From: Bradyrhizobium oropedii | Lineage (GTDB): Bacteria; Pseudomonadota; Alphaproteobacteria; Rhizobiales; Xanthobacteraceae | Direction: 5' to 3' | Length of the DNA stretch: 64,000 nt | Assembly (NCBI RefSeq): GCF_020889685.1 | Contig: NZ_JACMYO010000003.1 | Coordinates: forward strand, 52,669 to 116,668 | Shown: one piece after another, positions 11,344 through 20,220 of the stretch | How positions within the stretch are numbered: the stretch's first letter is position 1 | How the letters are laid out: each line of letters starts with the position of its first letter | Program-made: the position numbers and the translations under genes | The notes under the pieces: generated by a model | The model's input: only the letters and a program-made list of their open reading frames with translations | Database searches by the model: none | What the model was told of the DNA's origin: nothing

Positions 11344-12567
11344 ATGAACGCTCAAACCGCCACCAAGCACGCCGCCAGCCAGACCACCCCGTCCCTCCCG
11401 CTCGCCAAACCCGAATCGATCGGGCTGTCGAGCACGCGGCTGCAGGCGATGTCCGACACCTTCAAGCGCGAGGTCGACAAGGGAACCGCACCCGGCTTCA
11501 CAGTGCTGGTGGCGCGGCGCGGCCAGATCGGCTGGTTCGACGCGATCGGCCGGCAAGGCCCGACCGCATCTGCGCCGATGACCCATGACTCGATCTTCCG
11601 CATCTTCTCGATGACCAAGCCGATCGTCTCGGTCGGCATCATGCAGCTGCTCGAGGACGGCCACTTCCTGCTCGACGACCCCGTCGCGAAGTTCATCCCC
11701 GGATTCGCCGAGACCAAGGTCGGCGTCGAACGCGACGGCAAGCTCGAGCTCGTCCCCGTGCAGCGGCAGATGACGATCCAGGACCTGCTGCGCCACACGT
11801 CGGGTTTGACGTATGACCACACCGGCAACGGCCCGGTGCAGCAGCTCTACCAGCAGTCGCGGCTGCGCAGCCGCAAGATCACCAATGCCGAGCACGCCAC
11901 CATGCTCGCCGCCATGCCGCTGGTCTGCCAGCCCGGTGCCGAGTGGAACTACAGCCGCTCCACCGACATCCTCGGCCGCATCATCGAAGTCGTCAGCGGC
12001 CAGACGCTCGGCGCGTTCCTCACTGAGCGGATCCTTAGCCCCCTGCAAATGAACGAGACCGCGTTCCACACCGGGGAAGCCAATGCCGGCCGGCTCGCCG
12101 AGGCCTTTGCGAACGATCCCTGGACCAATGAGAAGGTGCAGCTGTTCAACATGCTGGAGAAGCCGGCGATGGAATCAGGCGGCGGCGGGCTTGTTTCGAC
12201 CACGATGGACTATGCCCGCTTCGCGCAGATGCTGCTCAATGGCGGCGCGCTCGACGGCACCAGAATCATCGGCCGCAAGACGCTTCAGTTCATGGCCTCC
12301 GATCACCTCGGCGCCGGCGTCAAGGTCCAGGGCGCGCTGGTGTCGCCCGGCCACAGCTTCGGCCTCGGCTTCGCCGTGCGCATGCAGCAGGGTGTCGCGC
12401 CGTTCACCGGGTCGGTCGGCCAGTACTTCTGGAGCGGCATGGCCGGCACGTTCTTCTGGATCGATCCGAGCGAAGACCTGATCGCGGTCTTCATGATGCA
12501 GGGACCGGGCCAGCGCGAATACACCCGCTCGCTGGTGCGCAACGGGGTTTATGCCGCGGTGGAGTGA
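11344..12567 (+). CDS. Serine hydrolase of the beta-lactamase class C / esterase family
   Basis: Members are penicillin-binding-protein-like hydrolases acting as esterases, D-aminopeptidases or beta-lactamases. The protein has 407 residues and starts at ATG 11344 with AGGGAGAG upstream. The catalytic SxxK motif is S89-M-T-K92, and the Tyr of the second motif is Tyr203 in WNYSRS, where YSR replaces the YxN of true class C enzymes. No signal peptide is visible, so it is probably cytoplasmic and more likely an esterase than a beta-lactamase. It stands alone between tRNA-Trp and an SDR gene. Confidence 0.88.
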   Translation: MNAQTATKHAASQTTPSLPLAKPESIGLSSTRLQAMSDTFKREVDKGTAPGFTVLVARRGQIGWFDAIGRQGPTASAPMTHDSIFRIFSMTKPIVSVGIMQLLEDGHFLLDDPVAKFIPGFAETKVGVERDGKLELVPVQRQMTIQDLLRHTSGLTYDHTGNGPVQQLYQQSRLRSRKITNAEHATMLAAMPLVCQPGAEWNYSRSTDILGRIIEVVSGQTLGAFLTERILSPLQMNETAFHTGEANAGRLAEAFANDPWTNEKVQLFNMLEKPAMESGGGGLVSTTMDYARFAQMLLNGGALDGTRIIGRKTLQFMASDHLGAGVKVQGALVSPGHSFGLGFAVRMQQGVAPFTGSVGQYFWSGMAGTFFWIDPSEDLIAVFMMQGPGQREYTRSLVRNGVYAAVE

Positions 12568-12570
12568 CCC

Positions 12571-12683
12571 GTCATTCCGGGGCAGCCCGCAGGGCTGAAC
12601 CCGGAACTCGCGCAACAACATCGAGATCCCCCGATGCGCGATTGCGCATCTGAGGTTCGCGCTGACGCGCGCCCCGGGATGAC
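12571..12683. repeat. Palindromic intergenic repeat element A
   Basis: A 113-base element bounded by near-perfect inverted ends, GTCATTCCGGGGC and GCCCCGGGATGAC (12 of 13 pairs), lies between convergent genes. Such REP-like elements are scattered through Bradyrhizobium-type genomes. It could also act as a bidirectional terminator. Confidence 0.65.
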
Positions 12684-12691
12684 GCTTTGCG

Positions 12692-13459
12692 TCAGCTGAT
12701 CGTCGCGCCGCCGTCGATCACGACTGTCTGGCCGGTCATGAAGTCGCCGGCGCGCGAGCCCATGAACACGGCTGCGCCCGCGATCTCGTCCGGCACGCCG
12801 ATCCGCAGCAGCGGCGAGCGCGCGGTCGAGGCCTTCAGATTGTCCGGGTTGTCCCACAGCGCCTTGGCGAAGTCGGTCTTGATCAGGCCGGGCGCGATGC
12901 AGTTCACGCGGATATTGTGCTTGCCGTACTCGCAGGCGAGGTTACGCGCGAGCTGCATGTCGGCCGCCTTGGAGATCGCGTAGGCGCCGAGGATGGTCGA
13001 GCCCTTCAGGCCGCCGATCGAAGACACGATGATGATCGAGCCGTCCTTGCGCTCGATCATCTGCGGCACCACCATCGAGATCAGCCAGTTGTTGGCGACG
13101 ATGTTGTTGTCGAGGATCTTGCGGAACTGATCGTCGGAGATGCCGGCGAGCGGACCGTAATACGGGTTCGACGCCGCGTTGCAGACCAGCACGTCGATCT
13201 TGCCGAAGGCGCGGTTGCTCTCGTCGATCAGGTTCTGCAGATTTTCCTTCGACGAGATGTTCGCGGCGATCGCAACCGCGGTGCCCTTCCCGTAGCTGTC
13301 GTTGATTTCCTTGGCGACCTGGTCGCAGACATCAGCCTTGCGCGAGGAGATCACGACCTTGGCGCCGTGCTCGGCCATCCGCTCGGCGATCGCGCGCCCG
13401 ATTCCGCGCGTCGAGCCGGTGATGACGGCGACTTTTCCCTTCATGTCGAACAAGGTCAT
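12692..13459 (-). CDS. Short-chain dehydrogenase/reductase (SDR)
   Basis: An NAD(P)-dependent oxidoreductase of the classical SDR type, 255 residues. The cofactor loop is TGSTRGIG (residues 14-21), the NAG-like motif is CNAAS (93-97), and the catalytic residues are Ser146/147, Tyr160 and Lys164 (YAISK). The C-terminal FMTGQTVVIDGG is typical of 3-oxoacyl-reductase-like SDRs. It sits in a neighbourhood of acyl-CoA genes, so a hydroxyacyl substrate is plausible, but this cannot be fixed from sequence. Confidence 0.9.
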   Translation of the reverse strand: MTLFDMKGKVAVITGSTRGIGRAIAERMAEHGAKVVISSRKADVCDQVAKEINDSYGKGTAVAIAANISSKENLQNLIDESNRAFGKIDVLVCNAASNPYYGPLAGISDDQFRKILDNNIVANNWLISMVVPQMIERKDGSIIIVSSIGGLKGSTILGAYAISKAADMQLARNLACEYGKHNIRVNCIAPGLIKTDFAKALWDNPDNLKASTARSPLLRIGVPDEIAGAAVFMGSRAGDFMTGQTVVIDGGATIS

Positions 13460-13534
13460 GGTTTTCTCCCTGATGTAAGGTGTTTGAATTCTGCGTTGAG
13501 CTTAGGCAGCGGTGTCGTGTTGCGATAGCAGCAA

Positions 13535-14242
13535 TCACGCAAGCTTGCTCGCCGGCCTGACTTCGGGTCCGGACGGCTGGTGCATCGCGGCGTGCCTCGG
13601 ATCGGCGATCCAGGGCTGCTGGTTCACCATTGGCAGCCGCCACATCGACAGGTTGGGCGCTGCGATGTGATCGAGCCGCGTCACCGAGACATTGTCGATA
13701 TCAAACGACAGGCCCCGATCCGGCTGGCCGCCAAGTGCGAGACCGACCGCGGCCCTGATCACGCCACCATGGCCGACCGCGATGATGTCCTTGCCGGCCT
13801 CGGCTGCGGTGATCCGCACGATGGTGCGGCAGACGCGGGTGTAGAGATCCATGAAACTCTCGCCGCCGGGCGCAGGCTCGTTGACGTCGGCGAACCACAT
13901 GCTGCCGGGCGGGCGGCTGGCGAGAAATGCGGCGCGGTTCATGCCCTGCCACCGGCCGAGATGCAACTCGGCGAAGTCGCGCTCGTGCGTCATGCCTTCG
14001 GGCTTCGGATAGCCGGCGGCCCAGATCGCATCCGCGGTCTTGTGCGTGCGCTTCAGATTGCTCGAATACCACACGGCGTTGCGCGGCAGCATCTTGGCGA
14101 CCGCCTCGAACACTTCGACGTCGCCGGTGTCGCAGTCGATATCCTCCTGCCCGTAGATGTTGCCGCCGTCGCTGCGCACCGGCGCATGACGAACCCACCA
14201 CCACCGCGTCACAGTCACGTTAGGCTTCTCTGGATTGGACAT
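13535..14242 (-). CDS. Histidine phosphatase family protein
   Basis: Phosphoglycerate-mutase-like fold that transfers phosphate through a histidine. The protein has 235 residues. The catalytic signature reads RHAP (Arg18-His19) rather than the usual RHG, a tolerated variant. The downstream YSSNLKRTHKTADAI contributes the second phosphate-binding Arg, and VGHGGVIRA carries the second catalytic His. The C-terminal 30 residues are a Pro-rich tail not needed for the fold. It lies 75 bases upstream of the SDR on the same strand. The substrate is unknown. Confidence 0.85.
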   Translation of the reverse strand: MSNPEKPNVTVTRWWWVRHAPVRSDGGNIYGQEDIDCDTGDVEVFEAVAKMLPRNAVWYSSNLKRTHKTADAIWAAGYPKPEGMTHERDFAELHLGRWQGMNRAAFLASRPPGSMWFADVNEPAPGGESFMDLYTRVCRTIVRITAAEAGKDIIAVGHGGVIRAAVGLALGGQPDRGLSFDIDNVSVTRLDHIAAPNLSMWRLPMVNQQPWIADPRHAAMHQPSGPEVRPASKLA

Positions 14243-14381
14243 CGGATGAGCCCTTCAATAGTGTCCCGTCACGCTGTACGTCACGCCGCACATCGTCTCA
14301 AGTGCTTCTGACGTTTGAAATTTTGTTTGAATTCCGTCGCGCGGCAGGCGTGCCACGGATCATATGAACAGGGAGAAACTC

Positions 14382-15167
14382 ATGGGCCGCCTCGAAGGCA
14401 AATCCGTCATCATCACCGGCGCAGGAAGCGGCATCGGCCGCGCCGCCTCGCTGCTGTTCACGAAGGAAGGCGCCAAGCTGATCGCGGTCGATCGCACCGA
14501 TGGCGTCAACGAAACCGCCAGGCTGGTGCGCGATGCCGGCGGCACCGTCGAAGCCGTCACCGCCGATGCCGGATCGGAGAGCGACGTGAAGGCTTTCATC
14601 GAGAAGGCGGTTTCGAAGTACGGCAAGCTCGATGCGATCTGGGCCAATGCCGGCGTCAGCGGCGGCCTCGTGCCGCTCGCCGACCAGACTCCGGAACATT
14701 GGCAGGAAGTCCTGCGCGTCAATCTGATCGGTCCGTTCCTCGCGATCAAGCATTCGATCCCGCACATGACCAAGCAGGGGTCCGGCTCGATCGTCTGCAC
14801 CGCATCGGTTGCGGGCCTGAAGTCCGGCGCCAGCGGACATCCCTACGGCGCGAGCAAGGCCGGCGTCATCAGCCTGGTGCAGACCACCGCCTACTCGCTC
14901 TCCGGCACCGGCGTGCGCATCAATGCGGTCTGCCCGGGCCTGATCGAAACCGGCATGACCAAGCCGGTGTTCGATCGCGCCAAAGAGCGCGGCACCCAGG
15001 ACAAGATCGGCCAGCTCAATCCGCTGAAGCGCCCCGGCCAGCCGCACGAGCTCGCAGCAATGGGATTGTTCCTGGCGAGCGATGAGGCGTCCTACGTCAA
15101 CGGCCAGGCGATCCCGGTCGACGGCGGCCTCACCGCATCGATGCCATATACGGGCAAGCCGATCTAG
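14382..15167 (+). CDS. Short-chain dehydrogenase/reductase (SDR)
   Basis: Classical SDR, 261 residues from ATG 14382, which has GGGAG at good spacing (an upstream ATG at 14364 lacks a site). The cofactor loop is TGAGSGIG (residues 12-19), NAG is at 89-91, and the catalytic residues are Ser142, Tyr155 and Lys159 (YGASK). It ends with YVNGQAIPVDGG. Two direct GTTTGAA repeats lie 50 bases upstream. It is divergent from the histidine phosphatase gene. Confidence 0.9.
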   Translation: MGRLEGKSVIITGAGSGIGRAASLLFTKEGAKLIAVDRTDGVNETARLVRDAGGTVEAVTADAGSESDVKAFIEKAVSKYGKLDAIWANAGVSGGLVPLADQTPEHWQEVLRVNLIGPFLAIKHSIPHMTKQGSGSIVCTASVAGLKSGASGHPYGASKAGVISLVQTTAYSLSGTGVRINAVCPGLIETGMTKPVFDRAKERGTQDKIGQLNPLKRPGQPHELAAMGLFLASDEASYVNGQAIPVDGGLTASMPYTGKPI

Positions 15168-15618
15168 CAAGGGCGTTCTCCGCTCGCGGCCCCGGCTAAG
15201 TTGGAGTGGCGCGATGACGGCGCCACACCTACCGCTGTCGGCCCTGCGAAAGCAGGGACCCATACGCCGCGGCGGACATTGTGAACGGGACTCGTCGTTC
15301 CGTCATCGCAGAACAACGACCATTCGTGGTTATGGGTCCCTGCTCCCGTGCGCAATTGCGCACCAGGCAGGGACGACGATGAGGATGGTTCTCGATTCAT
15401 CGTCCACACCACGTCATGTCATCACCGGGCTGAACACTTGGACCGGGCGATGACAGCAGTCGATGAAAATGCAGCTCCGCATTTGTCGCGCGACTGCCTC
15501 GGAGCGTTCCATTGTCGTCCCGGCCCGGATATTGCTTGGCCCCGGCGGGCAAACCAGCTGTTATACTCTTCTGGCAAGATCGCCCGCAGATCCACAATCC
15601 CTGCAAAACGAACAGGCA
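15168..15618. other. Intergenic region between SDR and argE (451 bases)
   Basis: No gene is supported. It holds palindromic element B (15241-15377) and further repeat-like sequence to about 15560. The ORFs through it have no ribosome-binding site or family resemblance. Confidence 0.5.
15241..15377. repeat. Palindromic intergenic repeat element B
   Basis: The arms GCAGGGACCCATA (15252-15264) and TATGGGTCCCTGC (15331-15343) are perfectly complementary over 13 bases, with smaller nested hairpins (CCCTGCGAAAGCAGGG and CGCAATTGCG). The form matches the dispersed palindromic elements of this bacterial group. Confidence 0.6.
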
Positions 15619-16788
15619 ATGCAAAATCAACGTCCCGACCGTATCCGCAAGCTATTGGCTGACCTCGTCGCGTTCGACACGGTCAGCGACCGCAGCAACC
15701 TGCCTTTGATCGATTACATCGAGCGCTATCTCGCCTCGCTTGGCGTCGGCAGTCAGCGCATCGTCGATGACACCGGACAGAAGTCCTCGCTGTGGGTCAC
15801 GGTCGGCCCCCAGGACCGAGCGGGCCTGGCTTTGTCGGGGCATACCGATGTCGTGCCGGTGGCGGGACAGGTCTGGACCCACAACCCGTTCGAGCTCGTC
15901 GAGCGCGACGGGCGGCTGTACGGCCGCGGCACCACCGACATGAAAGGCTTTGTCGCGGTCTGTCTCGCGATGGTTCCGGAAATGCTCGCGGCCGATCTGA
16001 AGACGCCGATCAATCTTGCAATCTCCTATGACGAGGAGATCGGTTGCGTCGGCGTGCGTCCGATGCTGCGCGAGGTCGCGCGCAAGCCGATCAGGCCGCT
16101 CGGCTGTTTCGTCGGCGAGCCGACCCAGATGCAGGTGATCATCGGGCACAAGGGCAAGCACGGCGTGCGCGCCACGTTCCGCGGGCTCGCGCGCCACTCC
16201 TCGATCGCACCCGACGGCGTCAACGCCATCGAATACGCCGCCGATCTGATCACGGAAATCCGCCGCCGCGCCGTGTTGCTCGCAGAGGATGCCGAACAAG
16301 GCAGTCTCTACGACGTCCCGCACTCGACCCTGCTGACCAGCATCGTGCACGGCGGCGCCGCGCTGAACATCGTGCCCGACCAATGCATCGTCGAATTCGA
16401 ATGCCGCGGCATCGGCATCACCGAGTCCCGAGAGGTGACGGACGCGATTATCGCCTGGGCCAAGGCGGAGATCGAGCCCGCGATGCGCGCACGCCACCCG
16501 GAGTGCGGCATCGACTTCGAAGAGATCCTCGATTACCCCGCGCTCGACACCGCCGCGGACGCGCCCATCGTCACGCTTGCCAAGCAATTCGCCGGCCGCA
16601 ACGACCACGCCAAGGTCGCGTTCGGCACCGAGGCCAGCCTGTTCGTCAGCATGGCGGATGTGCCATCGGTGGTGGTCGGCCCCGGCTCGATCGCGCAGGC
16701 GCATACACCGGATGAGTTCGTCGAGATGTCGCAGCTCGAGGCCTGCGGAGATTTCGTCGCACGGCTGATCGCGCATTGCGCGAAGTGA
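15619..16788 (+). CDS. argE: Acetylornithine deacetylase (ArgE/DapE family)
   Basis: A zinc/cobalt-dependent deacylase that releases acetate from N-acetyl-L-ornithine in arginine biosynthesis. The start at ATG 15619 gives 389 residues, normal for the rhizobial enzyme; upstream in-frame sequence lies in a repeat-like region. Metal ligands are visible: His75 in SGHTDVVP, Asp107 in GRGTTDMKG, the DEE pair at 138-140, and the C-terminal His in AQAHTPDEFV. Specific assignment to ornithine over related acyl-amino acids is by overall resemblance. Confidence 0.85.
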   Translation: MQNQRPDRIRKLLADLVAFDTVSDRSNLPLIDYIERYLASLGVGSQRIVDDTGQKSSLWVTVGPQDRAGLALSGHTDVVPVAGQVWTHNPFELVERDGRLYGRGTTDMKGFVAVCLAMVPEMLAADLKTPINLAISYDEEIGCVGVRPMLREVARKPIRPLGCFVGEPTQMQVIIGHKGKHGVRATFRGLARHSSIAPDGVNAIEYAADLITEIRRRAVLLAEDAEQGSLYDVPHSTLLTSIVHGGAALNIVPDQCIVEFECRGIGITESREVTDAIIAWAKAEIEPAMRARHPECGIDFEEILDYPALDTAADAPIVTLAKQFAGRNDHAKVAFGTEASLFVSMADVPSVVVGPGSIAQAHTPDEFVEMSQLEACGDFVARLIAHCAK

Positions 16789-16871
16789 GGCGGTCGATGA
16801 TTGCGTAGCCCTCATGTGCAAAGCGGAATGCGGGAACGGTTCCCCGGGGCTACGTCGTTCGCGCAACGAAA

Positions 16872-17270
16872 CTACGGACCACCGCTCGCAGCCAAAAATG
16901 TTCGGCACTCATTGGCAACCTTTCCGTCTCCGGCTGCGACGGACGTAGCTATGGCTATCAGTTGCTCATATTCGACAGGGTTATCGGACCAGTACGCTCG
17001 CTCGACAGACAGGAGCGACCTCAGCAGATCGCCGGGAAAATACTCGGTTTCAATGAGAGGATCGGCACGCAGGTACCGAAACGCCATCGGAATCATTACC
17101 CGGAGGCCAATTTTTTGGCCGACCAGGAGACGCACGTCGCCAGCGCTCAGGTTCTTCAAGGGGGTACGCCTCAAGCGCAGGCAGCGCGCCACCATGCCGG
17201 TTGGCGCGGTCTCCGGCTCTCCCCAATCCTGCCCATCAAGTTCCTGCAGCGTTCGCCGCTCATCAACCAT
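16872..17270 (-). CDS. Contact-dependent growth inhibition immunity-like protein (CdiI_3 family)
   Basis: The 132-residue protein carries the pattern ELDGQDWGEP...LRRTPLKNLSAGDVRLLVGQ...PMAFRYL...YFPGDLLRSLL, which I recognise as the CdiI_3 immunity family found with polymorphic toxins. Such proteins bind and neutralise a cognate toxin in the cytoplasm. The start at ATG 17270 has GAGAGG upstream; a longer reading to 17327 lacks such a site. No toxin or CdiA/B gene is in the window, so it appears to be an orphan. Family membership is by memory of the motif and should be confirmed with a profile. Confidence 0.75.
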   Translation of the reverse strand: MVDERRTLQELDGQDWGEPETAPTGMVARCLRLRRTPLKNLSAGDVRLLVGQKIGLRVMIPMAFRYLRADPLIETEYFPGDLLRSLLSVERAYWSDNPVEYEQLIAIATSVAAGDGKVANECRTFLAASGGP

Positions 17271-17370
17271 TGCGCCTCTCACCGATGTGCAGCTGTCGCG
17301 AGAATTGACGATCTGCGACCTCATCATTCGGTCTTCGAACGCGCGGAATACTAAGTCCTTCGGACTCCGC

Positions 17371-17583
17371 CTATCGCTGATCGTACCATCCGTTCAACAT
17401 CAGCGCGAGCACCGGCGCGGCGCCCCGCTCCATACGTCGATAATTGACGAACGCGGAGCACTCGACGAGCGCGTCGTATTGCTCGCGGCAACGTTGCCGA
17501 AACCGCGGCGCGTCGTCGATACGAAGAATGAGCACGCTTCCGTGGGGAATCGACACACTGCGCCAGCTTCGATCAGAGGCCAT
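17371..17583 (-). CDS. Hypothetical protein, 70 residues
   Basis: A 70-residue frame from ATG 17583 overlaps the end of the EamA transporter gene by 11 bases on the same strand and ends 100 bases before the immunity-like gene. I recognise no family. The composition (HGSVLILRIDDAPRFRQRC, ALMLNGWYDQR) is protein-like, with no signal peptide. It could be coupled to the transporter, a remnant of a larger immunity gene, or not expressed. Confidence 0.35.
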   Translation of the reverse strand: MASDRSWRSVSIPHGSVLILRIDDAPRFRQRCREQYDALVECSAFVNYRRMERGAAPVLALMLNGWYDQR

Positions 17584-18487
17584 CCGGAGGCAACCCCGGC
17601 CCCGTCGCGGCGGGTCGGAGCTTGTCGCGCTTGCGCTCGCGGTAGAAGGCGTAAAGGCCGGAGGCCACGATGATCGCGGCGCCGGCGAGCATCGCGCCGT
17701 CGGGCTTATGGCCGAAGGCGAGATAGCCTGTCAGCATCGCCCACGGCAGCGCGGTGTAGCGGAACGGCGCCACCGCCGAGATGTCGCCCGTGCGCAGCGA
17801 CACGATGATGCATTGGTAGCCGATCAGGATCAGCACCGCCGCGAATGCGAGCAGGCCGAGCGCGTGGCCGGACGGCGCCTTCCAGCCGCCGAGGGGCACC
17901 AGCACGACGGCGCCGGCGGTCGTCACCGTCACGGTGGTGAGCAATGTGATGAACAAGGTCGGCAAGTGCTTCGGGATGCGGCGGGTGGCGAGATCGCGCA
18001 CCGCGCAGAAGCCGACCGAGGCCAGCGCCAGCAACGCGGCCTGGCTGAAACCCTCCGCGCCCGGCCGGACGATGACCAGCACGCCGATGAAGCCGGCCGC
18101 GATCGCAAGCCAGCGCCGCCAGCCGACCGGCTCGCCGAACACCAGCGCCGCGCCCAATGTGATGACCAGCGGCAGCGCCTGGAAGATCGCCGACGCGTTG
18201 GCGAGCGGGATCTGCGCGATCGCCGAGAGATAAGTCAGCGTGCCGCCGATCTCGCCGAGCACGCGCAGGCCGACCGGCCAGATCAACAACGCGCTGAAGC
18301 TGCGGAGCGCATCGCGGTACCAGGCGAGCGCTGCGACCAACACCATTGCGACCAGGCCGCGGACGAGCAGTATCTTCCCGATGTTGAGGTCCACCGACAC
18401 CGCCTTGGTGATGGTGTCGTTGACCGTGAAGCTGGCCATGGCCGCAGCCATGAACAGGCTGCCGCGAAGATTCGAGGAAAGGGGCAA
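17573..18487 (-). CDS. EamA/DMT-family membrane transporter
   Basis: A drug/metabolite transporter superfamily protein of 304 residues with about ten hydrophobic segments and the internal repeat of two EamA halves (first half about residues 8-135, second about 148-285). The short loop GEPVGWRRWLAIAAGFIGV at the end of the first half is typical. The assumed start is TTG 18487 (LPLSSNLRGSLF...); an in-frame ATG at 18451 would remove 12 residues of the first helix. It lies between two immunity-like genes, one on each strand. The substrate is unknown. Confidence 0.85.
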   Translation of the reverse strand: MPLSSNLRGSLFMAAAMASFTVNDTITKAVSVDLNIGKILLVRGLVAMVLVAALAWYRDALRSFSALLIWPVGLRVLGEIGGTLTYLSAIAQIPLANASAIFQALPLVITLGAALVFGEPVGWRRWLAIAAGFIGVLVIVRPGAEGFSQAALLALASVGFCAVRDLATRRIPKHLPTLFITLLTTVTVTTAGAVVLVPLGGWKAPSGHALGLLAFAAVLILIGYQCIIVSLRTGDISAVAPFRYTALPWAMLTGYLAFGHKPDGAMLAGAAIIVASGLYAFYRERKRDKLRPAATGPGLPPDGL

Positions 18488-18625
18488 AGTGAAAGCGTCA
18501 GATCAGGACCAGGGCGGGAAATAGTGACCGAATTGACTTGCCAAAGCGTCCTCACGAACGCAAGTCACAGATGGCTACAGCCCGAAACAGGATGCCTGCC
18601 ACTGCAAGGAACGAGGTCTCAGGCC

Positions 18626-18976
18626 ATGCGCGCCGAGTTGAAGTCGATGTTCAGCCCAGATGCCGATCCGCTGGAGGATTTTCAACCCGCGGGTCCATTC
18701 GGAATCCTCGTTATGGCAATGATTGGCCCTGCCGGGGACAAGGGCGAGGAATCCTTCGACTTCATGCTGTGCACGCCGGAGTGGTTTTCCGCCAATGCCG
18801 GCGCCGAATTCACTATCGGCCGGCACCACCTCTTTGTTCGAGGCTTCGACTACGGTCGGCTCAAAGCATTCGTCGAGGACTATTGCGCGAGCTGCGGCGA
18901 CGAGCCGAGCTGGGCTCGCCTTGCAGACAAACTTTCCCGGCTGGGGAAGTGGGAGTTTGAGGACTACCAGTCCTGA
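18626..18976 (+). CDS. Immunity protein 8 (Imm8)-like protein
   Basis: A 116-residue protein from ATG 18626. It follows the Imm8 layout of polymorphic-toxin systems: start MRAELKSMFSPDADPLEDF, then FGILVMAMIGPAGDKGEESF, then DFMLCTPEWF. It ends in a short acidic tail (KWEFEDYQS). The role would be to neutralise a nuclease-type toxin; no toxin gene is nearby. A much longer in-frame reading from 17444 is the antisense shadow of the EamA gene. A hairpin at 18997-19027 follows the stop. Confidence 0.75.
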   Translation: MRAELKSMFSPDADPLEDFQPAGPFGILVMAMIGPAGDKGEESFDFMLCTPEWFSANAGAEFTIGRHHLFVRGFDYGRLKAFVEDYCASCGDEPSWARLADKLSRLGKWEFEDYQS

Positions 18977-18996
18977 TCCTAGTCCTGCGCAAACGA

Positions 18997-19027
18997 CGAA
19001 GGGCGCGACCTACGGTCACGCCCTTCG
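18997..19027. terminator. Hairpin between convergent genes
   Basis: A perfect 9-bp stem, CGAAGGGCG with CGCCCTTCG, with a 13-base loop, lies midway between the convergent Imm8-like and phosphotransferase genes. Neither side has a strong T-run, so it is a probable but weak bidirectional terminator. Confidence 0.5.
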
Positions 19028-19033
19028 ATGCTG

Positions 19034-20092
19034 TCAGGTTGCGCCGGCTTTCTGCGCGTATTCCCATGACGCCTGCGACAGCGGCACGGTGCGCTTGGCC
19101 GATTCGAGGGCCTTGGCATTGGCGGCGGTGCCGTCGCGAACCCGGCCCGCGATGCCCTGCGTGATGCCGGCGAGACGGAACAGATTGTAGGAGAAGTACC
19201 AGTTCAGATCCGGCACGGCCATGCCGGTGACCTTGCAGTAGATCTGCGCGGCTTCGTCCTGGCTCGGAATGTTCAACGCCTTGAGATCGGCATTGGCGAG
19301 GCCCGGCATGGTCCACTGCATCAGCAGATAGGTGAAGTCGGCCATGGGATCGCCGAGCGTCGACAATTCCCAATCCAGCACCGCCTGCACCCGTGGCTCG
19401 GTGGCATGGAAGATCATGTTGTCGAGGCGATAGTCGCCGTGCACGACCGAAACGCGCTTCTGTTCCGGCACCGTCTTCGGCAGCCACTCCGCGAGCTTCT
19501 CGAATTCGGGAATGTGCTGCGTCTCGGACGCACGATACTGCTTCGTCCAGCGATCAACCTGGCGCGCAAAATAATTGCCGGGCTTGCCGAAATCGCCGAG
19601 GCCGATCTTTTCGGGATCGAGGATGTGCAGCTTGGCCAACGTCTCGATCTTGCTGGTGAAGATCTTGCGGCGCGCGTCCGGCTCCTGGCTCGGCAGCGTC
19701 GGATCCCAGAACACCCGCCCCTCCTCCATCGACATGATGTAGAAGGCCGAGCCGATCACCGCATCGTCGGTGCACAGCGCGTAGGCTTTCGCGACCGGGA
19801 AATTCTGCTTGCCGAGCGCCGCGATGACGCGGAACTCGCGATCCACTGCATGGGCCGACGGCAACAATTTACCGAACGGCCGGCGGCGCATCACGTAGTT
19901 GCGGCCGGGGGTTTCGAGCTTGTAGGTCGGGTTGGACTGGCCACCCTTGAACTGCAGGACCTTGAGCGGGCCCTGATAGCCCTCGACGTGTTCCTTCATC
20001 CAGGCATCGAGGCTCGCCTCGTTGACGCGATGACGCTCCTCGACTTCCCGTGTTCCGGAAAATTCTTCGTCTTTCCTGACGCCGTCCGCCAC
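19034..20092 (-). CDS. Phosphotransferase family protein (ACAD10/11-type kinase-like)
   Basis: A 352-residue APH-fold protein of the type that accompanies acyl-CoA dehydrogenases. Motifs are GGQSNPTYKL (nucleotide loop), VVHGDYRLDNMIF (catalytic Asp and metal Asn) and VLDWELSTLGDPMAD (metal Asp). The start is GTG 20092 with GAGGGAG upstream. Human ACAD10/11 carry the same domain and phosphorylate 4-hydroxyacyl-CoA before dehydrogenase action. The adjacent acyl-CoA dehydrogenase on the same strand fits that pairing, though the substrate here is inferred. Confidence 0.88.
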   Translation of the reverse strand: MADGVRKDEEFSGTREVEERHRVNEASLDAWMKEHVEGYQGPLKVLQFKGGQSNPTYKLETPGRNYVMRRRPFGKLLPSAHAVDREFRVIAALGKQNFPVAKAYALCTDDAVIGSAFYIMSMEEGRVFWDPTLPSQEPDARRKIFTSKIETLAKLHILDPEKIGLGDFGKPGNYFARQVDRWTKQYRASETQHIPEFEKLAEWLPKTVPEQKRVSVVHGDYRLDNMIFHATEPRVQAVLDWELSTLGDPMADFTYLLMQWTMPGLANADLKALNIPSQDEAAQIYCKVTGMAVPDLNWYFSYNLFRLAGITQGIAGRVRDGTAANAKALESAKRTVPLSQASWEYAQKAGAT

Positions 20093-20220
20093 GATGACGC
20101 TCCCTCAGTTTTTATGGAGAGCCGTCCGGCACTCCCTCAATCAGGCTGGCACGCCAGCCTGATCTCGCTTTTCATTCTGAGCACGATGTGCGCGCGAACG
20201 CCATGCGTTCCGCATCAAGC

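Noticed and set aside
11344..12567. True class C beta-lactamase
   Set aside because: There is no signal peptide and the second motif is YSR, not YxN; an esterase-type serine hydrolase is more likely.
17444..18625. Upstream extension of the Imm8-like ORF
   Set aside because: It is antisense to the EamA transporter; the Imm8 family start is at 18626.
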